Shown one piece after another: positions 47,735 to 58,425 of a stretch of DNA of 64,000 nucleotides; within the stretch, counting starts at the first letter, position 1; each line of letters begins with the position of its first letter. The stretch spans positions 28,779,306 through 28,843,305 of the forward strand of contig NC_068978.1 in assembly GCF_016808095.1 (NCBI RefSeq), in the 5' to 3' direction. The position numbers were made by a program, and so were the translations under genes. Source of the DNA: Vigna angularis. Lineage: Eukaryota > Streptophyta > Magnoliopsida > Fabales > Fabaceae. Under the pieces are notes generated by a model that worked only from the letters and a program-made list of their open reading frames with translations, was not told where the DNA came from and did not search any database.

Positions 47735-48262
47735 TGATAGAGACCTTTTACGTTACCGATCGTCCTTAACGCTCGTCATCACTGATCGGCTCTACTCTCG
47801 GACGATCGGTTTGATAGTAATCCTTTTCATTACCGATCGTTTTTACCGATCGTCACCACTGATCGGTAAGGACTCTCGGACGATCGGCTGTACCGTTCGT
47901 TAGGTTCTGTTGACTTCTCGCTACTGTTCCTGTTGTCTTCTCACTACCGATCGTCTCTACTCTCGGACGATCGGTCGTAGCGATCGACAGGTTCTGTTGT
48001 CTTCTCACTGTCGATCGTCTCTACTCTCGGACGATCCGTCGTACCGTTCGACAGGTTTAGTTGTCTGCTCACTACCGATCGTCTCTACTCTAGGACGATC
48101 GGTCTAGGAAGCTGCTCGGTCTGCGTTTTACTTTTCTTAGTTGTTTCTTTATTTTTCTGTATAAATACTTTGTTTTGTTGTAATTTCTGTAACTTTTCAA
48201 TACAATTCATTTTCAGTTTGTTCTTTCTAGTTTTCTCTTCCTCGTTTCTCTGATCTCTTACA
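47735..48262 (+). mobile_element. 5' LTR with tandem palindromic U3 repeats
   Basis: U3 contains at least three tandem units of about 65 bases (starting about 47940, 48004 and 48069), each holding a hairpin-capable ACCGATCGTC..GACGATCGGT (10-base arms, short loop). Related pairs lie at 47754-47890. The TATA box is at about 48160 (gtataaatactttg). Confidence 0.8.
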
Positions 48263-49950
48263 TGGTATCAGTAGACAAATACTTTCTGTTCTATTCTCAT
48301 GGCTTTCTCCAATTCCACCGCCGATTATCTTTCTAATCCTGCTAATCCTCTGTTTCTCCATCCCGGTGAGAACCCAGCTCTTGTTCTTGTCACTCCTTCC
48401 CTTTCTGACAACAACTATCAACAATGGCGACATGATATGCTCGTTGCTCTTGAAACCAAGAATAAAGAAAAATTCGTTCTTGGTACTGTTTCTTGCCCTC
48501 CTGCTGATGATGTCCTTCACGAAGCCTAGAAATGCTGCAACAAGATGGTGATTTCATGGCTGACGCGATCCATGACGCTTCCCATAAAATAATCCGTTAT
48601 GTGGATGGAATCTGCCTACGAGTTTTGGACTGATCTCCTTCAACATTTTTCTCATGGTGATAAGTTTCGTATTGCTGATCTTCAATAAGCTCTTCACTCT
48701 TGCAAACAAGGTGATTCCACTGTATCTCAGTATTATACTCGTCTTCAAATAATTTGGAAAGAGCTTTCTCTGTATCAAACCATTCTTGTTTGTACCTGTC
48801 ATTCTCCTTGCAATTGTGGATTATTGATCAAGATTCAACAAGATCGTAGTGATGATTCTGTAATCAAGTTTCTACGTGGGTTAAACGATGAATTCTCTTC
48901 TGTACGTTCTCAAATCATGCTAACGGAACCCATGCCGACTCTTACCAAAACTTTTTCTTTGATCCTTCAACAAGAACGCGGATTTCACAATTCTTCCTCA
49001 CAAATTCCACAAGATTCCATGGCCAATTTCAATTCTCACGATCCTCAGTACAAGCCTTATAAGACCGATCGTCCTGGTGTTTCTTCTGGTCGTGGACGCG
49101 GACGCATTCCTAAATATGGTGGTCGTTCCAAATACTGCGATCATTGCAAAAGAACCAATCATACTTCTGATAATTGCTAGATCAAATATGGCCTTCCTCA
49201 AGGTTATAAACCCATCATCAAACCTAATTCTGTCATCTCCAATCCTTCTGCCAACCTGACTGATGGTGTTTCACACACCTCCACTGATTCTTCCGCTGAT
49301 AAAACTCAAATTCCATGCACTTTTTCTCAAGATCAGTATGACACCATTCTTGGTTTATTGAAACAGTCTCAATCTCCTACTACTAGGGAGGCCAGTGTTA
49401 ATCAATGCACTCCACAGTCATCAGGTTATTTTTCTTCACTTAATTTTTCTTCTTGGATTATAGATAGTGGCGCTACTGATCATATATGTTCTTCAAAATT
49501 TCGATACGTTTACCAAATCACAGTTTTGTTACTGCTAAATTTTCTGGCACTGTCATTTTAGGCAATTTGATTTTGCATAATACTCTTTTTGTTCCCAATT
49601 TCTCTGTTCATCTTATTTCTATTTCTAAACTGTTACATTCCAATAATTTCCTCATTGTTTTTCATCAAAATAGTTGTCTCATTGTGCACATGGATACTTA
49701 CCAGACGATTGGAGTAGCTAAGAAATACAAGGGCCTTTTTTATCTTCTTAGTAATAATCCAACAACTACTTCTGAATTAAACATTTTTCATTCTGCTTTT
49801 CATAATAGTTCTAGTGATTCTTGTAATCTATGGCACATGAAACTTGGACATCCTTCAAATAAAGTTTTTCAAACTTTAGCTTCTCAATATACTGATATTT
49901 CCTTTCAATCTATTGATGATTGTGATGCTTGTGCTTTTGCTAAACAAATA
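47735..49950 (+). mobile_element. Truncated Ty1/copia element inserted at the array's end
   Basis: The 5' LTR at 47735-48262 (TGATAGAGACC..CTCTTACA) is followed at once by the primer-binding site TGGTATCAGTAG and a gag start at 48299. The element stops within the GAG-pre-integrase region near 49945; integrase, reverse transcriptase and 3' LTR are missing. It lies between the last satellite monomer and the ankyrin 3' half. Confidence 0.85.
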
Positions 49951-49983
49951 AATATGGTAACAACAATTTTCTTTCAAAAGTAA
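48299..49983 (+). pseudogene. Copia gag-protease pseudogene, truncated
   Basis: The product begins MAFSNSTADYLSNPANPLFL with NNYQQWRHDMLVALETKNKE, a copia gag N-terminus. Stops occur at 48527, near 48590, near 48687 and at 49178. Later parts are FLRGLNDEFSSVRSQIMLTE, an RGRGRIPKYGG stretch and the zinc knuckle CDHCKRTNHTSDNC (stop immediately after). The protease motif WIIDSGATDHICSS near 49455-49496 keeps its DSG. After a frame change come LFVPNFSVHLISISKLL and the pre-integrase zinc motif LWHMKLGHPSNK..CDACAFAKQ. The end is cut by the truncation at about 49945. Confidence 0.85.
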
Positions 49984-50088
49984 GAATAAGCAGAAGATAT
50001 TGACAATGTAAGAATGGATCAAAAGTAATAGTGTTAAAACAATTTTCTTTCAACAATATTGTCATACTTATTTTGTTTAGTGTAATTT

Positions 50089-51132
50089 ATGCACAGGGCT
50101 GTTAAGTATCGACAGAAGAAAATCCTTAAAATAATAGAAAGAACAGGTACAATGAAATTATTGGTTGGTCAAATCACAGAAAAAGGAAGAACTGTCTTGC
50201 ATGAAGTTGCAAGAATGAATTATTACAAAGCAGAAGGCTTAGCTGGAGTGGCATTCCATCTACAAGATGAGTTGCGTTGGTATGATGTAAGTATTTACAA
50301 CTTCGCATGTATTTGGACACTATTAATTTAAAAATTTAGATTTTCTATTGAATTTTTAGTCTTCTATTATATGTCTTCATAATATATTGATAAATACTGA
50401 TTTTAATATTTTAAAATATATTTAAAACCCTTTTACATCAATGTATTTTATAAAACCTCAACAAGACAGCATAGAAAACAACCAGAAATTTAAACTCTAA
50501 AATTGAGTCACTTAATCACATATCAGGTTAGCGTCTTATCTAACCTTAAAATACTTGCAATGAATGAGTAGAAAGTAACTATTGTATTTTCAGACTGTGA
50601 GAAGATTCACACCTAAACATTACAACATGCACTTTGACATAAATGGGCATACACCAGAAGACATATTGGAAATTGAGCATGATGGAATACTTAAAGAGGC
50701 ACAAAAATGGTTGAAGGAAACAGCTCAATCATGCTCCACTGTTATTGCTATTCTGATTGCCACAGTGGTATTTTCTGCTGCTTACCCCACTGAATATGGC
50801 ATTGATGCGTTTCCTGTAAATGAGTTTCTCTTTTTCACCATCATGGATGTTGTGGCTCTTGCAACCTCACTTGCTTCAGTGGTGGTCTTCCTTTTCATTC
50901 TCACTTCTCCATGTAAGTTGTGGGATTTTCACAAGTATCTGCCAAGAGCACTGAAATTGGGATTTGCTTTGTTCTTCATATCATTGATAACAACAATGCT
51001 TACATTCAGCGAAACCTTTTTGTTGACCAGTCGATATGTAAGAATGAGACATCGACATTAATGATGTATGGTGCTGCTTTCATTCCTGTCACTATTTTTG
51101 CAATCATTCAGTTTCCTATTTATGTCATGTAA
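50089..51132 (+). pseudogene. 3' half of the broken ankyrin/PGG membrane-protein gene
   Basis: The exon at about 50089-50286 reads AVKYRQKKILKIIERTGTMK then KGRTVLHEVARMNYYKAEG (last ankyrin repeats). A GT-AG intron (50287-50593) precedes an exon with ILKEAQKWLKETAQSCSTVI, ATVVFSAAYP, then FLFFTIMDVVALATSLASVV, LTSPCKLWDFHKYLPRALKL and two more hydrophobic stretches. This is the PGG-domain membrane region. The usual PGG triplet is not present (PTEYGIDAFPVNE instead). The direct frame stops at 51059; the family's C-terminus (TSTLMMYGAAFIPVTIFAII) continues one base out of frame from about 51042 to a stop at 51130. The exons linking this part to the 5' half are missing. Confidence 0.75.
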
Positions 51133-51293
51133 GAATTGGACATCGACATTAATGATATACGATGCTGCTTTCATTCCTGTCACTATTTTTGCAATCATTC
51201 AGTTTCCTGTTTATGTCATGTAAGAATTGGACATCTACATTAATGATATATGGTGCTGCTTTCATTCCTGTCACTATTTTTGCAATCATACAA
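51037..51293 (+). repeat. 91-bp triplication of the last exon
   Basis: Units start at 51037, 51128 and 51219 (tgtaagaat..acatc.acattaatgat), exactly 91 bases apart; the third ends early at 'caatcatacaag'. Since 91 is not a multiple of three, each unit changes frame. Confidence 0.9.
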
Positions 51294-51546
51294 GTGAAAT
51301 AGAGAACAGATACTTAATTGGATGATATTTAAATCCAAAAGGGACCAAGAAGATTTCACCATTATATATAGTCACATGATTACTGTGGCAAGCTCTTTTG
51401 TTGTTTAGTTATTCTTTGGTTTTTGGTTTTTGTTGGGGTGTTTTAGTTTGTCTTTTTCTATGTACTTTTGGGTGAAATCATTGATGATAGGTCTTGAACT
51501 TTGGTTGTAAAAACTCTGAACCAGAAGTTATAGATTTTAATTTCTT

Positions 51547-51973
51547 TTAAAATTTCTTACTTTCACAACATATTTCATTCTCGACTTGCTTCCAAAGATG
51601 CTTGGTGATGCTTGGAACCATGACATAAACAGGAAACTGAATGATTGCAAAAATAGTGACAGGAATGAAAGCAGCACCGTATATCATTAATGTCGATGTC
51701 CAATTCTTACATGACATAAACAGGAAACTGAATGATTGCAAAAATAGTGACAGGAATGAAAACAGCATCGTATATCATTAATGTCGATATCCAATTCTTA
51801 CATGACATAAATAGGAAACTGAATGATTGCAAAAATAGTGACAGGAATGAAAGCAGCACCGTACATCATTAATGTCGATGTCCCATTCTTAGATATCAAC
51901 TGGTCAACAAAAAGCTTTCGCTGAATGCAAGCATTGTTGCTATCAATGATATGAAGAACAAAGCAAATCCCGA
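51547..51973 (-). pseudogene. Inverted copy of the ankyrin/PGG gene's 3' end
   Basis: On the minus strand from 51973: GICFVLHIID..., then three 91-base units (boundaries 51888, 51797 and 51706) encoding KNxTSTLMxYGAAFIPVTI and FAIIQFPVYVM. It runs on into VPSITKHLWKQVENEICCES, a proper C-terminus absent from the plus-strand copy. The second unit shares the plus copy's variant (tatacgatgctg), so the triplication came first and the inversion later. The left end meets the NOI-like gene at about 51975-51990. Confidence 0.8.
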
Positions 51974-51989
51974 AGAAAGGTTAAAAGGG

Positions 51990-53841
51990 TTAAAGAATTA
52001 AGACCTTCCTAGTTTTGGCATAAAGTAGCTCTGGTGAGATCTTGTACAAGTCTTCATCAACAGGCTTTGGTTTTGGTCTTGGAATTGGATTAGTTGGGCT
52101 AGATAGCTCCTTCACATTACTCACCCAATTCTGCTTTTTTGCTTCTTTTTTCATGCTGGCAACGTACCTTTTCCTACATTGTCAGCAACAAGTTAAGAAC
52201 CCCATCAGAAGAAAAAAAAGAAAGTGACCTTTGAAGATGTTAGACATGAATGTTTACCCTTCATTGTATGCTACATTACTCATCATTACATAGGAAATTT
52301 CATCTTTGATTACTTTACTACCTTGGTATGACACCAATGGATCCCATTGTCTGTGTTATTAGTGACCAATTGACATGGACAATAAAGCCTAAAGTTGCAC
52401 CTATTGCACTAAGTTATTTATAATCATACTTTATCATAAAAGTATTAATTTAAAACTGTTAATCATTGTCAGATACACAACTTCACCAGCAATCTGTGTG
52501 CTATTGGAAAAGTTTGTGTTAATAATTTCTCACCTGTGGCATGAATCATGAGTGTCATTTACTATAGTAGGGCCCACAATAAAGTGTGTCTACATAGTAT
52601 AAAGAAATGCCACAGAGAAAGAAGAAGACAAAAGTTGTTTGTTTTTCAACACTCATGGTCTAACCCTGTCATATGGATGAAACATTGGAACTTCGTTTTC
52701 TTGTCATTAATTTTCACCTTCTTTTGATGCACCAACCTTGGTTTAACAAAATTGAAAATACAAGACCCTTTATCATGATCAAGCACAAGATAACATAAAA
52801 AATGCTCAAAAGACAATGAACTGTTTAACTAACTTGTGCCTTTAATATTGTGCAAACAGGTTAATTATAGAGAAATACTTGAGTGTCACTTTAATCACTT
52901 TAATAATCTCCTACTAACGTGAATGACTCATACAAGTAATGATTAACTTATATTCTAGCAGAAAAAACTCTTGTTTCTGTACAAGGAACTTTCATTTCTC
53001 TTTCAGCTAACCAGAAACAAGTGGTGTTAAGCCAACACAGAGTGAAGAAGAAATATGCAGTTTCACCACTAACTAAAATAAAAACTCATGCATGACTGAC
53101 TAAGAAGTTTATCCTAAGAAAAAAACACCAAGGAAAAATTCAGAAAAAGAAGAACTTAGAAGCATATTGAACATACACATACCCTTCTACGAGGAACAAC
53201 AATCATAGCAGGTGTGACAACATCATTCTCATACAAGTCCCCAGTGACATAAAGGTCTCTATCTTCAGACTCAGAATAACTGTATCTTAACAAACCAGCT
53301 TGTCTTGCAGACTCAAAGCACTGAGTGAAGGGAAGATTATCATTCCAATCCCAGCTCCCAAATGCTGGCACATGATGCCTCTTGTAGTAATATTCCTACA
53401 CAAGAAATCAACACATCAGCAACAAAAATCACTCTTTGTATCACAAGAAAAACAGTCACAATATTTTAAAAATTTATACATATTTGTTCAGTCACTTCCA
53501 TCAGTTTTTTTTTTTTCTTTTTTTTACAGTATCAGTAACCCCAAATCATAACACTATGCTTGATTTTCTGACTCTGGTTTTTCTATCAGTTTAGAGAGAG
53601 TGACTTCAGTTCCATATTACTGATTACCCTTTAAAGAATACATTAACAAGTTCAAATTTTGACTAAAACCTCGGTTTTCACATACAAGTTTAAGAACTTA
53701 CATCAAAACATACACCAAGTGGGAATAACATAGACACAAAATCACCAATAAACTCAAACATGAAAATTAACTAAACAAGTAGCATAACAAAACATGTAGA
53801 ACAATAGCAATAGAATACAAAGACTTATGACTTACTTCCAT
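51990..53841 (-). CDS. RIN4/NOI-type protein gene, probably damaged at its 3' end
   Basis: Minus-strand exons: 53836-53841 (M-E), 53183-53395 and about 52173-51990. Exon 2 reads EYYYKRHHVPAFGSWDWNDN then LPFTQCFESARQAGLLRYSY; PAFGSW matches the PxFGxW NOI/AvrRpt2-cleavage motif of RIN4-family immune-regulator proteins. It continues DRDLYVTGDLYENDVVTPAM and ends VVPRRR at a GT donor. Exon 3 starts EKVRCQHEK. A run of six A's then shifts the frame: direct reading stops at 52117 (91 aa), while the other frame gives KEAKKQNWVSNVKELSSP and DEDLYKISPELLYAKTRKVL before a stop at 51990. The final residues look replaced by the inverted ankyrin copy. A 1-kb intron precedes exon 3. It may be a functional gene with an assembly error or a recent pseudogene. 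Confidence 0.7.
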
Positions 53842-54200
53842 AGCAGCTACACAAAGTGTTTGTGAAGTGAAGGAGTGTGTTGAGTGATGACTGAACAAGG
53901 AAAAAGGGTTATGGTTGAGGCTCTCAGAGTTGGAGGTGAAGGATTTAAAAAGAGGAGAATTTGTGATGTGAGAGAAAGAGAGAGAGATAGAAGGGTAGAA
54001 AAAGTGAAGTTGACATGGTATGGAGAATGAAAGCAAAGTGAGGTAAAAAGAAGAGAAGGGAGATGAAGAAGTTTCACAGTGAGAAACAGAGGGACAAAGA
54101 GGTAAGGGTATGAGAAAACAAAGAGTAAGGTGAAAATTCAAAGGGTTATGTGTTGCTTGTTTTGTTTGCTTCTGTGTAATATCCCAAGACAATGTGACAG
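53842..54200 (-). promoter_or_regulatory. 5' UTR/upstream region of the NOI-type gene
   Basis: On the minus strand this is strongly CT-rich (ttctctctttctctcacatc), as in plant leaders. The open frame that crosses it is S/L/F-rich and is not a protein family I know. Confidence 0.5.
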
Positions 54201-56441
54201 AAAAAGGCTCCTCATAAAGAATGTTAAAGCTGGAAATTCTTTTATTGAAAATATTAATTATCTTCTTCTTCCAGTTTCAAAGGATTTAATGTATTTTTTA
54301 TATCTCAAGCTTTTTTATTCAGGCATGTCATAGATTCAGTACTTCAGAGTAGCCTTACCTCTGTTTGAGCTAAGACTTGAAATAAAAACAAAATTGTGCT
54401 ACCATGCATGAATTACTCTCGAAAAGGATAGCAACATTTTTTTTAACTAACAGAAATTAATCAAAATTCATAAAATTTGGTTTGTTTTATATTTCATTTT
54501 TTTTTAACTTTAGTTAATTCGAATATATAAGAGAGTGTATATTAAAAAAAAAACAAAATGGATTTCATTTTCAAACCCACAAATTATTTCATCAACCCAA
54601 TACAGAAACATGGGTGGGTTCTTGTTAAATAATATATATTCAAATTAAAAGTCAATGTGTACTATTTCAAATTTACTTGTTTTATTCAAGTTAAAAAAAA
54701 CTCTCATTTTATATTTTTTTTCTTTATTTAAACAAATTAAAAAAAAAAGATAAATACAGAAAGTAGTACTAGATTTTGAAGTAAAAAATTATATTAAAAA
54801 ATGTGTGAAAGTGAAGTAGTGAAGTGTATTCTCCTTTTGTTTGGATTGAATTTTAAATGGTGTGATGAACTTTTATCAGCTATTTTCTTGCTGCTCAAAT
54901 CTGTCTTCCAATGCATCAGAAAAGGACTTTAAAGGTTAAAGCTGGTTGCTTCTTTCTTTGGACACCCTTCGATTTTTTTATTTATTAGTTTTAGAGAAGA
55001 AAATAAAATATTGATGCTATTGTATTATTAAGCTACACATTTATAAATAAAGAGATCACAGTTGCTAAATATTAAATATATATTTAATTATAGTAGTTAG
55101 TAATGAAATTAAAATAATTAATAAAAATTATTTTTTAATATTAAGATTTTAATTTTTTTGTCATGATATAAATTAAATATATCAATTTTTACTATATTAG
55201 ACCGATTATTTATTCATAATAAATTAATAAAATTAAAAAACTAAAAAAAATATTAGATTAAGTTTATGAAAAATTGACAAAGTAAAATATATATAAAAAA
55301 AATAAAAATTTTTAAGAAAAATATAATAGAAAATAAGAAAAGTAGAGTGGTTTATGGTAAAATAATTTTTTTTATTAATTTGATCATTTATATAATTATC
55401 GATTTACTTTTTGTGTTTTTTTTCTGGCAAACTTTAACACAAGCAAACAATAATTATTCCTCAGTTTCTTCAATGTAAAAGTATTTAATTCAATAAAAAA
55501 TAGAAAAATAATTAAAAATGAAATAAAAAATAATTAAATTCACTTAGTTTTATTTTACTTTACGAACTCCTTTAATTTCATCATTTTTATTTTTATTCTT
55601 CTCTTTAACCAAGCAACTAGTATATTTAGGTTAAATTGGTTTTAGGTTTATTGGACAAATTGATAACTTTTAATTATATATCTAATTTTTTTCTTAATTA
55701 AAACAAAAAGATTACTTATGTCCGTTGGTTATTAAAAAGTTAATGACATGGATAATTAATTATTGTAAATTCAATATGATCACGTGTAAATGTCTACACT
55801 GGATATTTTTTACGCCTCCTTTTTAATGGTTTCACATTTCTCATGTTACCTTGTCTCATTATCATTCTCACTTATATTCTAAACTTGGTATTTTCAATTA
55901 GATTATATAATCCATATTTCTACAAGTTCACTTAAATAAAAAATAAATATTGCTTACAAACTTTTCTAACTTCATTACAAACTCTGTATAAGGAACTCAA
56001 CAAATTTGAGTTTCTGAATTGTATGCTAAGTTACTTTTTTTTTTAATTTCTATCATATTACTTTTAGATTCGTTTAACTATCTTTATCTAAATTAAAGGA
56101 TTTTATAGGTTTTACACCTTAATTAATATATTATTTGACTTTTGAAAAAAATTTAATTATTCTATTTTTTATGATTTGTGATCTTATTTAAAATTTAAAA
56201 TCTTAAATTTTGTCGTATAATATATTATAATTAATGAGAGGATTTTATGATATCTATATTTTGAACTTATGATCCTAGGTATGATTTCTAAAAACATATC
56301 CATAATAGGAAGTATACACTACATCATAAGATTACGATTTGTGTTACATAAGATCTCTTCATTAGAACACGCTCATATAAAATAAAATAAAATAAAAATA
56401 AGGTCCTGAATTGTAAAAAAAAAAACTTTATTAATTTAGAA

Positions 56442-56483
<42 letters not shown>

Positions 56484-58425
56484 CAATCAAATAAAACATT
56501 AATAAAAACTACAAATAGAAGACCCTTAATTGAATAAAAATTATAAAAAAAAATATTAAAATGTAGTGTTTACAAAAATTAGATCAAAACTTTAAAGAAT
56601 AACCTCACGGATACTCTAATATCATATTCATATCTCAGTTTGATTATATTTTTTTTTATATTGAATTAATTAAGATTTTATAACTTCATCAACTTAAAAT
56701 TATTTAAAAAGGTGAAATATATTTTTGTCTTTTTAATTTAAATAAAAATTAAAATTAGTTATTTTTTCAAACTTAAGTTTTTTTAGAATAGTAAGAATTT
56801 AGTTATTTTAATTAAATTTTGTTAAATTTATTTAATATTTTTAAACGTATTTATTAACTAACATTTTAGAAAAAATATATCGAACAATATATCAAACATA
56901 AATATTATTATATATTTAAAATATTAAATAAATTTAACAATTGGTTAAAAAAATTAAATTAATATATTTTAAAATTGATAGACTAAATTGACAGACTAAT
57001 AACTTTCATTGTGCTTTGTGCAGTCACATGTGACCATCTCTGTTTTTTTTGTGTTGACGTCTCATTCACTCCAACCCTTTGCTCTTTCTCAAATTTTACT
57101 TCCTACTAATAACCTTCTTCACTGTAATCACTAAACTTACAGAAACGAATCAAGTTCACCTCTGTTTTAACATCTATGAATGTGTTCCGACTCCCAACAA
57201 TCAATTTAAAATTAGAGGTCAACAGGGTTACTGAAAAGTGGGACATTACAATTATGACGACGGAGTTAAGGTTGTTTGGACATGGATTCCTACATAACAC
57301 AAAAAAATTTCGATAAGGCTATGCTTGTTTGGAATAATATTTCATTATTTCATATTTATTTTTAAAGAAAAAAATTATTTCAATTCTGAGAGAAAAATTT
57401 AATATTCAAACTAGGAAATATACATTAATTCCACTTATGGACGTAATATATGATAAGTTTCATTTGTCAATTATTTGAGATGACTATTAATTTTTATGTT
57501 TATTTTGAATGGGTATAATATTTTTATGGGTTAAACCTAATTTGATGTGAAATTAAAATTTATTTATATTCGGAATAAATATAATTTTTTAATTCAATTA
57601 TGTTACATTTTTTTAACATGTTAAATATGTTTTATGTGGTCATTTGAGTTATTTACATGATTTGACATATTCTTTCGTCAATGTCATTTTAGAAATATAT
57701 TTGATATGTAAAACAAAAAGTTTAAGGTAATTAGGTTAAAAGAGCTATATTCATTTATTTGTTTACTTTCTTTCTATAAATTCTAATTAAATATTTTTTT
57801 TATACACTAATAAAAATTATAATATACCTCTTGAACGAAATCATACAAAACACAATCATTAGACTGATAATAATTAAAATTTAGTATAGATCTTTCATCT
57901 TTTGAATTTCAATTTATGTACAAGAGTTGTGACAATGACATTAAGTTATTATATTATAGTAAATAAAATATATTTATACAATTGTGGTGATAAAATTATA
58001 CTTATGAATTGAGTTAAAAAAATAATTATATAAAAACAATAAAAAATAATATTCTACATGATAAAAGTAAACAACAAAAAATATTAAAAATGAGTAAAAA
58101 CAATTAAATGTGTGTCTTCAAAACAAGTTGATACATCATTTACTGAATCACACAAAGAAAAAGAAAAAAAAATGTATAATTAAGGACATAATAAGATGAA
58201 AAATATATTAAAAATATAAAAAAATTTTATAGATATCAAAATGGTCGAATTGTTAAAAGATAATAAAAATTTTTTTAGCAAACTAAAAGTTTTTCCTATG
58301 AAATAAGAATTAAGGACCCAAGAGAATAAAAAAGATAAGTTTTTTAAATTACTTACTAAATAAAAGGTTTGTGTAATTGAAATTTTGAAATTAGATTAAA
58401 ATATTGTTATACAAAAGAAAAAGTG
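54201..58425. other. AT-rich gene-empty stretch with (TA)n at 56447-56480
   Basis: Very AT-rich with many A- and T-runs. The only distinct item is the TA microsatellite. A frame at 57106-57300 (minus) has no recognised family. No tRNA, element ends or exons were identified. Confidence 0.65.

Noticed and set aside
37473..47903. Dozens of plus-strand open frames of 60-220 residues rich in YTYS/FCTLTL/NNVLLYSLFDTC across the array
   Set aside because: They are the antisense of the amplified ankyrin exon, repeat with the monomer period, and have no independent family resemblance.
52042..52227. Plus-strand frame of 61 residues
   Set aside because: Shadow of NOI-type gene exon 3 on the opposite strand.
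57106..57300. 64-residue minus frame
   Set aside because: No motif and AT-rich surroundings; not supported as a gene.
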